Assembly: GCF_032854445.1 (NCBI RefSeq)
Contig: NC_088299.1
Coordinates: forward strand, 7,166,324 to 7,230,323
Origin: Liolophura sinensis
Taxonomy: Eukaryota > Mollusca > Polyplacophora > Chitonida > Chitonidae
Direction: 5' to 3'
Length of the DNA stretch: 64,000 bases
The first letter of the stretch is position 1. Each line of letters opens with the position of its first letter. Shown one piece after another: positions 21,521 to 33,500 of this stretch. The notes beneath the pieces are model-generated. The model was not told where the DNA came from. It searched no databases and was given only the letters and a program-made list of their open reading frames with translations. Made by a program: the position numbers and the translations under genes.

Positions 21521-24500
21521 ATGTCGGCTTACGGATTTGTTCTGTTATATCTGTTAGCACCGACACTTTTGCAACCACCTGCTGTCATTGGGCTACAGCA
21601 TCAACAACAACTCCATCTTAGCAAAGGGTCCTTTGTCAGCATTGCAGAGTCTCCAGAATGTAGAAGGGACGTTAAGAAATTGTGTGCATCCAGCATTGCG
21701 CAAAACAATTTAGGCCTGATTGAATGTCTTCAAAATGAAGTAAAGGTAAGCCTAGGCCTGGTTCAGTTTTTATTGTACTTAAATGTGGGCAAGGTGACAT
21801 TTACACAGATCAGATATTGGACAGCTGAGCGCTCCCCTAGCGCCCCTACACCCGCCTTCATCTGGTGTGTTCCCCGCACCATCGCTCCAATTCGGCCAGA
21901 CCCGTTTAGTCTGTCACCCACAGTTTATTTTGAACAAGGATCATCGTTGATGTCAAGGCTGAGAGCTATTTAATTTCCGGAATGACTGCTGAGGCCTTAA
22001 GAAAACTGATCTTTGAAGCCATTTTTAGCCTCCGAAAGTGAAAGCTGAAAAATTTGTTTGTACTGTTATATGTTATTGCACGTGATAATCCGTGCATTAA
22101 GGAATAAAACCAAAGCGTTTCCGATATCCTTTAAATGAAACCTGGGATCTATAAATCCCAGATGAAACAGAAAGACAAACAGAGAGTTCATCTTTCTTAT
22201 AATCATGAATTTACACTGCTAGCACTAAATATTCCTGATGAAAACGAAACTTTTATGTAGAAATTTTTTTTAGTTTTTTTTTTATCTTATACCTGTTCGT
22301 CACAACAGAACGATCAACTTTTTACTTACATGTAGATGAATACGTCATATCAGTGTAAGACCGGGATTGGATGATGTAGACGTGTTATGTAAGTTACACC
22401 TGAGCATGTTTGTGGGCCTGCTTACATAAAAGTGCTACACAATGGCGATGATACTGAGTAAAAATCATTGTAGTGACATGATTTTCAGAACTTATAACTT
22501 TTATAACTAATAATAGGCCTACACATTAACGCTGGCAATATTCTGTGTATTAGGATACAATTTATATTGAATATGATCATTGTTAATAGTATGACGTCTC
22601 TTCAAAACAGCTGAAAACATTAATTGAATCTGACATCTTGTGCTACTACTGGCATATAAAATATGCCTGAAGAGCAAAATATTTTGTAAAAACTTTTCCT
22701 CATTTGCAATAAACCATGATTTTCTTTTTATTTACCTTTTTAACTCTCTGGAATTTAATGAAATTTTTAAAGATTTTTTTTATATTTTTTATTTTTATTT
22801 TTACAGCCCAATGAGGTCACTTTGGAATGTCAGCATGTGAGTATGATTAATTGAGTATTTATCACAATCCACTTCGATCATCACAAAACTCTTGGGCGAA
22901 AGGACAACATTCCTGTTATATTTATTTATTTGATTGGTGTTTTACGCTGTAGTCAAGAATATTTCACTTATACGACGCCGATCAGCATTATGGTGGGAGG
23001 AAACAGGGAAAACTCACAGCCATCCACAGGTTGTTGCAAGAACTTCCCACGTACAGCCGGAGAGGAAGCCAGCATGAGCTGGACTTGAACTCACAGCCAC
23101 CGCATTGGTGGGAGGCTCCTGGATTATTGTGCCGTGCTGGCGTGCTAACAACCTTCGGTCACGGAGGTCTCCTGCCTGGTGTAAATGTGCATCACACCCT
23201 ACATTTTCTCTCTTTCTCTTGTGGACAGTTTCTGTGGCAGTACAAGCGGAACTTGACCGCAGACATCAGGTTTGAGTCGGCCTCCTGGGAAGTGTGTAAA
23301 CATGACCTTGAAATGGTGAGTGAAACAGATAAAATGACCCGTGGTTTTGTATGTTTGTTTCGTTATCAGAGAGTTAAATGATTTATTTCATATTACAATG
23401 GTCAAAATACGTGTATTACCTCTTGATTTAAATATTAACATAATTAGTCAGTAATTTTGGTGGGTATCTTTAATTTACTGAAACTCTTCATATTGCACAT
23501 ACCACTAAAGTGATTAACACAAAGCTCTAATTGTTGTATATTGTTGACGAATTTTTGATACAGGTTTGAAGACTGAGATTTAGAACCCCTAATTACTATT
23601 TCTCAGATCTTAAACTCAGATGGGTGAATATTAATTTTGTTGGCCATTTTTAATTTACCTAATTAGAAGGAGCTACTTAAGTGATCGCTACAAATCTTGT
23701 ATATGTTATCAATGCATTGATTAACACGCTTTAAGATACATGTGGAAATCTGCAGCTCAGGTTGCTGATGAATAATGGTGGCAATTTTCAATGTACAGGA
23801 ATTTCTTACCTTTCCCTTATTGCACTGGTAGTCTCGTCAGTCCGTCAGTCCGTAATAAATCAGTGTTGTCATCATGCTCGAACTTTTTCCCAGATGTTCG
23901 TTAAATTATACATGTATTTATTTATTTGATTGGTGTTTTACGCCGTACTCAAGAATATTTCACTTACACGACGGCAGCCAGCATTATGGTGGGGGGAAAC
24001 CTGGCAGAGCCCAGGGGAAACGTGGACCATCCGCAGGTTGAAGGAAGACCTCCCTAGCTGGAAATGAACTCACAGTGATCACATTGGTGAGAGGCTCCTG
24101 GTTCATTACACTGCGCTAGCGCGCTAACCAACTGAGCCACGGAAGCCCCCAATTATACATGTATTATAGTTGATAGGCTACATTGCTTACTAAATGACGA
24201 CTTATAGATCATGTTCGAGTTTTGGGCCATTTTGTCTGTTTTGGTTTTCCACGTTTTTTTGTCAGAACAGCTCATGGTATTGAATTGAAACTTTAATTAC
24301 CATAATAACACACTGAAACACCATGTATGAAAAGACTGTCCACAACAGATACTTTTTTAAATGCATATAGCTTTCATGTTGTATTATCATTATTCTCAGC
24401 TGGAAGAATGTCGGGAATTGGAACCTGGAGAAGGGCAGATAATTCCGTGCTTAATGGAAAATCAGCACAATATTTCTGGGCAACATTGCAGACAGTTTTT

Positions 24501-27500
24501 AGTGAAGATGGAGAGTATCGTGTTCAGTGATTATCGCTTGTTGAAACCATTGCTGGACAGCTGTCACACTGATATTGTTGCTACAAAATGTGGCCGGTTT
24601 GGATCTCCCTTGCAAGCTGAGCAGGAAGCTGTAAGTTCTCTGTTGGATGAGGGAATTCGTGTCACCTGACATGCAGGACAGTTTGATGCCCTATATTGGG
24701 TGACTCTGTGGTTCATTTGGATAGTATTTGCCCAAAATTATCCAATTCACGGATTATCTGAATTCTTGAAAATTGGAGAAAACCCCCAAATCCTAGCCTC
24801 AAAGAGCTGGCCCAGTGTCAAGAAAGCAGGGTTACATGACCGCGATCAAGATAGTCAAATTGCTTTCCTTAATTGTCAAAGCAATTTTGTTTTCTATTGT
24901 TTGCACTTTTAATTAGCATGAGGTCATGGAAGAATTTTTGGTGGCGTTCTAGTTCCTTAACAATAAGAATGTGGTTCCTAAAGCCCATCGTCATACGTAC
25001 TTCTATAACATGCTGTTATTGTTGTTGTTTCAGCAATTACGCTCGCATGGGGCTGTGATAGGCTGTCTGGAAGACAACATCAAGTATCTGAACGGCAGCT
25101 GTCGCTTCCAGATGATGCGAATCGCAGAGCTTCAGGCAGACGATTATCATCTTGACCGGCCGCTATTTTATGCGTGTCGTGATGATAGAGAGCGATTGTG
25201 TCCAGAGACACCTAGTGGTGGGGGACGAATCTACCAGTGTCTGTTCAGACACAAGTTTGAGCGAGACATGTCTGAGGAGGTACAGTAATCATAAATATTA
25301 TACACCAGTTTTAGTTTCTAGCTGTTAACAAGCAAATTTCTGTGTATGTACATGTAATGAAAGCTAACCATGTAAAGCTTGAAAATCACCTCAAATATAT
25401 TTGTCAGATTGTCCTATGAAACCAGAGTTAAAAAAAATAAATTTCCTGAATCAATGGATTGACGTGTGTGACTGAAATCATGTTTCAGATCACATTTTGT
25501 TTCTTTGGTTGTTGACCTGACCTTATTTCATGTGATGGTCTCTGTTTCATAATATTGGCAACTTTTCACCATGGTGTAGATAAAATTCTGCAGACTTTTC
25601 GTTACACAATTCCTTGATTCAGTATTACGTGTTAAAACATCAAATTCTGCAGACTTTTCATTACACAATTCCTTGATTCAGTATTATGTGGTAAAACATC
25701 AATTCAATTATCTTTGTGGCTCATTGATGGAACGGACTGCTGTTGTATATAGTGTATTTTGAGGCATTGTGAGGAATGCTTCTAAGGTTTAAAGGTTTGT
25801 GTTAAACACTTTATTAGGCCTGCTCTGAATTACCTCCCTTGTTAGAGGACAGCGACCATGACGTAATGCGAGATTAGTTTGAACCTGGCCTATTAAAGTA
25901 TGTATTATGGAGGTTATATCATGACTGTAAAAAATATTTTTCTAGGCAAAGGATTGTTAAAAAAAGAACATATCAGTGTTTGAGGGATGTAAAATGAAAT
26001 TGATATTTTTTAGCTTAGGTAGAATAAATTTATTTGACGGAGTTCACCGAAGCTGTCTTTTTAGCTGTCTTTTTAATTAGCTCCAGCATTTTTAAATTAC
26101 CTCAAAATGGATGTAATAAAACACATACCGTCTTTCACATAGAGTTAGCCGTAAAATTCATTCGATTTGAGTTGCTGGTGGAGATGAAAAGGGAAAGTGA
26201 TAAACCCCCAGCTGTGCAGTAATCCCCAGTGATGGTATAGCTGTTGCCCCTCGTCACATGCGGTGAACTCCCTAGGCAGGGACTGAGATAAGGGTGTTTA
26301 CACTTTCACTAGTCCACGTATACCGTCATTAAAACAGTGTTTTTTGTGTGTAACAAGCCATTGTTCTCAAGGTTGGATCAGTTGGTCGTTGACTTTTTTT
26401 TGTTGTTTTTTTTTTGGGCCCGTGAAATAATTTGCAGTAAATGAAATCTTTCCCATTATCTACTGTCACACCGGCTGAGTTGAGGCAGCATGGCATATGA
26501 GGATAACTACTCAACATCCCCTGACATCCCTAATTTAAACTTCATCAAGGCTTAGGTTGATAATCCGCATCGCATGGGGTCAACTACTTGTTAAGACAGA
26601 GAGGCTTGAAGATTTGCCGATCACTCACACTTTTATTTTTTACTCCTGAATTATGATGAAGACAGTATCAAGCGAAAATTGCAATAAACCTGTAAATTCC
26701 GAAAATTTGTTAAAGCATTTCCACGCTTGTCAGCAAACAGACGTATTACCTCTTGGCTGACAGGCTAAATTTGCCAGGCTACACTTGCAGGCTTCCTGCG
26801 GATGGTCGTGGGTTTCCCCAGGGCTCTGCCTGGTTTCCACCCACCATAATGCTGACCACCATCGTATAAGTGAAATATTCTTGAGTACAGCATAAAACAC
26901 CAATCAAATAAATAAAAACACTTGCATGCCTCAGTTAAATGGATGAATGCTTAGTTGTTCAGATTTCGTTGAGGTAGCCCAGCGATAGAGTTATCCTGGG
27001 AATTGTGTTCCCCCCCTTAAATAGATTTAACAAATCGGCATACAAATGTATTTCAGCGGTATATAGGTCTGAGTGGTAAGTATCAGTCGTTGATTTTTCT
27101 GTAAAATGGCAGCGAAGTTTACCACGGCTCACACACAGGTTATTTAGTTACAATCGAAGTCTCCTCCCATTTCAGATGAATTCTATTTTATCACCTTACC
27201 AAATCAGGCACCTTCAGCAAAACACAGAAAACACACTTTGACAATGTTTCCGAAACTACATGTACCATGTGTTCAAGCTTTGTTTTTCGCATTTTTGTGG
27301 CAGCCGATTGCGATGCACTTGACCGAGAACTCAGAGTCACATGCACGTAAATGCCTAGACGTAACTGACAGTTTACAGATTTCAACGCTGATGAATCAGA
27401 TGATGCCTAGACGTAACTGACAGTTTACCGATTTCAACGCTGATGAATCAGATGAATTTATTTTCATGGACCCGCCCCCTTGAAATAGTGGCCTATCAAA

Positions 27501-30500
27501 TCTCCCACCAAATCTAGACTAGCAGACCGAGGTCTATAAATTTGCTTACAGCCATGTGCCCAGTGAAAAACATATACATTTTCTTGAGACTTATTTTGAC
27601 TGATTTTATTTCTACTAAACCATTTCAGTAAAGTCATATAGTGACGTATTTTAGTCATTTATACAACCCACGTAATTCATTCACAATGAAAAGAAATTAA
27701 AATAATTGCATAAAACACCAGGTGATCGGGCCGGACCTCTACTGTTATTGACGGGTCTAAATACTTCAAAGAGTACAGCCAGAGCTGTGTGAAAGGTGGG
27801 ATTAACCCTGATATTGGTGCAACTCAGTCATTTATATCTGAATACCGGTACTCAGTTGATTATAATTTGACATCTCCCCCTCCCAAGTTTCAGTATAATG
27901 AACACAGTTGTTAGATCGTCAGGGTTTCTGATAATCACGATTTTTGATTAGAACAAATTGCGAGAAAAAGGATTTTCTTAATACAACAAACCTGAAGAGC
28001 TGAACCTAACCCTAGTAAGTTGAAGCAGTTAAGTGTTGTATTTATCTTCGTGAATTATCTTCAAACACGCATTTACTTTAGACTAAACACATTTTGTGGT
28101 AATGCTGTGAAAGACTTGTTCACTTGTCAGTGCAGGCCTATTGTTTACCGACCCATCGTCTAACCTCCCTCCGTGTGTTTTGGTACGACTTGGTTATGGG
28201 GACCTTATGTCAAACGTGCATTCTGGTAGTAGACATGTAGATATGGTACTTGTTCCTCATTGAAGCGTGAGTGTATTTATTTGTTTTGTCACGTATGCAC
28301 TATCACGAGAACACACACCCCCTCTCACTGCCCCCCAGCTGCACCCAGTTACCAAGAATCACAGCCAGACACAAGGAATCACAGAATATTAGGCGAAACT
28401 ATTTTTGAAATATTGTACAGTTTATCCTGGACTTTCCGAATAAGTTTACAAAATTAAAATCTGTCCCAAACTAATCAGAGTCTTCAGCTAGCTTATGCTT
28501 ATGTTATCTTTAACTCTGAAACCAGCCCTTAGCCATTTTCTGAGGTTTACTCTTGAATATGCACCTTGCAAACGTAAGAGTGACCACAGGGGAGGTAATT
28601 CGGCGGGACCCTATATACATACAGCAATGAACAATTATACACGAGGCGCATGGACTTTGCCAGGTAATGTACTGAGTAAATAATCATATAAATAAAGTAA
28701 CCTGTGGATTTTATGCTTTCAGTGTCGGCAGCGATTAATCATACGACAGAGACTGATTGGCGAAAACTACAAAGCAGACAAGACGTTATCTGATGCCTGT
28801 GACGAGGATATCAAGCAGTACAAGTGTTTAGGAGGAGGTCCTAACCTGATGTTTGCCAAGCGTGCTGCCATTTTATTGTGTCTGGAAGGAGTCCAGAAAA
28901 CAGGTTAGCCGGGCTGATCAGTTCATTGTGTCTTCTGCTCCACCCCCACCAAACGATGAAATAGGGCAGATGTATTATGCTAGTGTGTCCTGTTTGTTGT
29001 CTGTTATCCATCAGCCATCATATAGATGTAATATAACTTTGTCCACAGGATCTTCGAAACTAATGGCTCAGTATCTTCATACAAATTTGTCCTGAAGCTT
29101 CGTCCAATAGGCCTTAAGAAAACAGGAACCAACAGATCACGGAGGCCATCAGGACCTTAAGTGTGAAAAAAGTAGCTTCACATTAAACTCTGATATCAGT
29201 TTCATCATAATACATTGAAAGTGGAACTTGAAAAATGCGCAAATTCAGCACTAATTTTGATCTCTTTACGGCAGATCATTTCCTGCCCAATTAGACTTTA
29301 AATCAGGAGTCTCTGTTGACCACTGTTGTTTAATAAACTGAAAATTATTGAGTATGAAGTTAAGTACCAGTGAAATAGGTAAGTAAACAAATGGAACTAA
29401 AAAGAAAGCAACACTGGACTAAATGTATATATGCATTGATAAGGTATCCCACATACCAACAGAACTTTTTGTCTTTGTTATATGGCATAATTGAGACATC
29501 TCAGAGGGTGAGAAAATCGAAATTGCTACCATGCTATCAATTTAGATCAGTTGGGTGCGAGGTATCTCTATAACCCGAGAACGTAGCTGTGTGTACTTGC
29601 AGTGTCACCCAAACACTGTCTTGTCTTAAGTGCGTGGGGTGTGAATTCCCTACATTGTGTTTCCAGTTATTCTAACATTTAGCAAAAATTGATTTGTTGA
29701 ATTACCAAGCACATCAGAAAGAAATGGCTGTGGTTGTTTAGGTGTGTTTTCTCCCCTATTCATGAATATATCAGATTACATTGTTTGTTGTTTTTGCCAG
29801 GCATACTTGTATGAAGCCTGCATGATATGTCAACACTCATTACTGTCATACTTTTCAGGTGGACATGTCGCTGGTAAGTGTGTAGCAGAGATGACCGAGT
29901 GGCGAAAAAGTTTGATGTCTGATTACCAGATCAGCCTGGAAATTGTTGTGGATTGTCAAAACGAGATCGGAACCCTCTGTGATGGCCTAGGGGCGGGAGG
30001 TAAAACTCTTCACTGCCTGATGAGCAAGGCACGGCGAAAACCAGGCGAGAGACATGACCATGTACTCGGAGAGATTTGTATGAGAGCAGTGAGTGTGTCA
30101 AATACTGAATCAACCCCTTCTGTGGCCTAATGGTTAGAGGGTCCGCCTCCTCATCGTCATATGACTGAAAAATTGTTAAGTACAATGTTAAACCCAAGCC
30201 TATATACATACATTCAAATATGGAAACGTTAAACATGTGTGATTTTTTCAGTCATTTAATCATTTGTGTTAAACAGCTGTGGTTCTTTCCTTGTTTTTTT
30301 TTTCAGCTCTGTTTTTTCTGTCTTTCTTTCAGAAGGGAATGAGCTTTTGTCTGATTGAGACCTAGTTTTTGTTTACTAGTTGATGACTTGTTTGGTGTGT
30401 ATGTTATAAGAAGGGATTTTTCATGTTCTTTGTTTGAGCACACTTGTTTGGTATGTGTTTGCAGATTTAGGAAATGTATTTTTTGTCTCTATCATCAGAT

Positions 30501-33500
30501 TGAGGACTTGCGTTTTGTATGTGTAAGGAGATTTGGGACAAGTGTTTTGTACATTATTTGTTTGCAGATTTAGGAAATGTATTTTTTTGTGTTATCAGGT
30601 TGAGGATTTGCATTTTGTATTTGTAAGAAGATTTAGGACGCGTGCTTTGTATCTGTTGTCAGATTGAGATTTGTGTTTTGTATGTGGTCTTAGATGAAGA
30701 ACATGTTTTTTTTCTTATGTGTTCCTAGATCGAGGATTTGTTAAAGGAGGCTGACGTTGGAGAGGATTTTCGCATCGACCAATCCCTGGTAGAGGCTTGT
30801 AGTGATTCTGTGATCAAATACTGTGGGGACATACCAGCAGGGGATGCTAGGTCAGTGGTACTCATTTTATAGAAAAGACAGCACAACCAAATATGTATAC
30901 CCTAATTCTTCTCATTTTTAGGACGGAAATTAGTAGTGCTGAAAGCAAATACTGTAAATGCCTTTTTATTCGCGTGGTACTAACATTCGCGGATTTGGAG
31001 GCAAACACATTTCCGCAAAAATAAGTGCCATTGAATATAAAATCCATGTAAGTAATTTATTAATGTAGCATGCGTTACAGTTATAAATTCATTAACAAAC
31101 ACTAACTTCTAACGCTTTTCAAACAAGTGAAGTGATCAATTACTCATTGTATGGACTTCCATTGGGTCAAAAAGATGCTCACTACAAAGAAAAGCAGGCT
31201 TTATTGACAATTTTACCTCGCCGGTACGAAGTAGCGTGAGAGGGGGAATTGTGTTGGTGTTCGGTTAACCTGTTTTATTTCAGCTCCTGTATAATGAGCT
31301 CTCATACATGGATTCACGGTTTAACTTTTTTTTTTGTTTTTTTAGCTCTCTAGTCTCAGGTATAGTGTGGTGTGTAAATGTACATACATGTACTTAAATG
31401 AAGGGTTAAGGACCTACTGATGAAGGGTTGAACTTTTAGTGGCTTTCTGAATGTTTTGTAGTCCATTTCGATTGATAGACTTTTAATGTAAACATTTACC
31501 TGTTATATAAACTTGATTGTGTTTGATGTTCAGTAGAATCTTCTCTAGAAACCCTCTATGCAGGGCTACAGTTTCTGGCACAGTGTCTCTATAGCTACGT
31601 TTTCAGGAAACTATTTTGTACAAGGTTTATGTTCATGTACTTTGCCAAATTTAACTGATATTTGTGGCAGTGACTGTTGTCAGTATTTGCTAAGCCAATC
31701 ATAGCCAGTTGTGGATAGTGATTTGTATATGAAGGGTCACTCTAGCGAGTTGGTGCTTGATCTTCCCATAAGGAAGTTTTTTTTACTATCATAGCTCAAC
31801 ATTTGCTCAGCTATTCACAGGGTTGCGATTGCTCCCCCATAGTACACGGATTGCCAAATGCAGTTTGCAAATTGCACATCAAAGACCGCTGCCCACAATG
31901 ACGTTTTTTGCCATAGCAACGATACAGAATTCTATAACATACAAAGACACTGCTGTACAATCTTTTTGCATACAGTAAACAGCCTTTCTTGTTGATTTTA
32001 TGACAAGATCTTATTAGAGAATAATATCTGTGTATGACAGTATAATTCTACCGCATTTTGGTTTAAAGGTCAGTATTGGAACAGATCACCTGACTTGAAC
32101 ATTTTGCAGTACTCAATCAGGTGAGCTACCAGTGTTGTCTGAATGCCTTGTTAAATGGATGTAATTTTTATTTCAGAGTAATGGGTTGTCTGATGGAGAA
32201 ACTGGAGAAAGACATTCTGGACAATGATGATGAGTGTGCTGAACATTTGCTGGAAATACAGTATTTTGTGGCCAGAGACTTCAAGTAGGTGGAAAAACAG
32301 AATTTTTCTATATGTGTAAAAAATACAGTCCTTCGTAGCCAAAGACTTCAAGTAGGTGATAAGACATTAGTGTTGTGTGCATAAATACAGTACTTTTATG
32401 GCCAGAGACTTCAAATAGGTGACATAACTGTATTGTTGTTTGTGTGGAAATACGCTACTTTGTGGCCAGAGACTTTAAGCAGCTGAAAAGACAATATTGT
32501 GTGTGTAAATACAGTACTTTTGTGACCAGAGACTTTAAGGCAGGACTATTTTGTGTTTGTGTGTACAGTGCTTTGTGACTAGACATGACCTAGGCTACAG
32601 GACAGGGCTGTTTGCATGTACGTAAGACACTGAGACTAAAACTAACAGAGAATGAACATTCTGGATTGGTAAGATCTCTATAGAATCCATGAAAGTGCTG
32701 AAATATTTTCTCTACACGATTTTCTCTACTCTCCATTAATTCTCAGGAAGTCCTAGGGGACATTACTTCAGCCAGTCTGTCAATCCATCATTGTTTTGTG
32801 TTTGTTGTTACAGACTGGATCACCGTGTGTACAAGCACTGTCACAAAGATGCTGCACGACTGTGTGGAGCACAAGACAAATGGGTTGTTCAGGGATCTAC
32901 GGATTTGGACCCGGGCCCTCTTGTCCTACCTTGTCTGTACAGACATATCGTACACCACGATAAGGTCAGATGAAAGATCAGTTGAGCAAAATATTGTAAC
33001 AAAAACTTGTAAATTAGAGACAAGAAAATGTCATAAAATCTGCTTTCTTGAAACATTCTTGAAATACCGGTTAAAAAAACTATAATGAGTAAAGTAAGAA
33101 ACATACCATTATGGTATATGCTGGTTTGAGCACAGACTACCACAAGCTCAGATGTCATTAGCTGAGTGAGTTACATGTACCCACTGCCTGATGTATTTCT
33201 GGCCTTTGCTGACCCAGATGGTGGATGCACTGGATCACTGAGACTGTCTGGGTGAGTTACATGTACCCACTGCCTGATGTATTTGTGGCCTTTGCTGGCC
33301 CAGATGGTGGATGCACTGGATCACTGAGGCTGTCTGTGTCAGTTACATGTACCCACTGCCTGATGTATTTGTGGCCTTTGCTGACCCATATGGTGGATGC
33401 ACAGGATCACTGAGACTGTCTGGGTGAGTTACATGTACTCACTGCCTGATGTATTTGTGGCCTTTGCTGGCCCATATGGTGGATGCACTAGATCACTGAG

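Noticed and set aside
21746-21973. Extension of GLG1 exon 1 to a stop at 21973
   Set aside because: A GTAAGC donor at 21746 and the phase-0 join to exon 2, identical in both paralogs, show this is intron.
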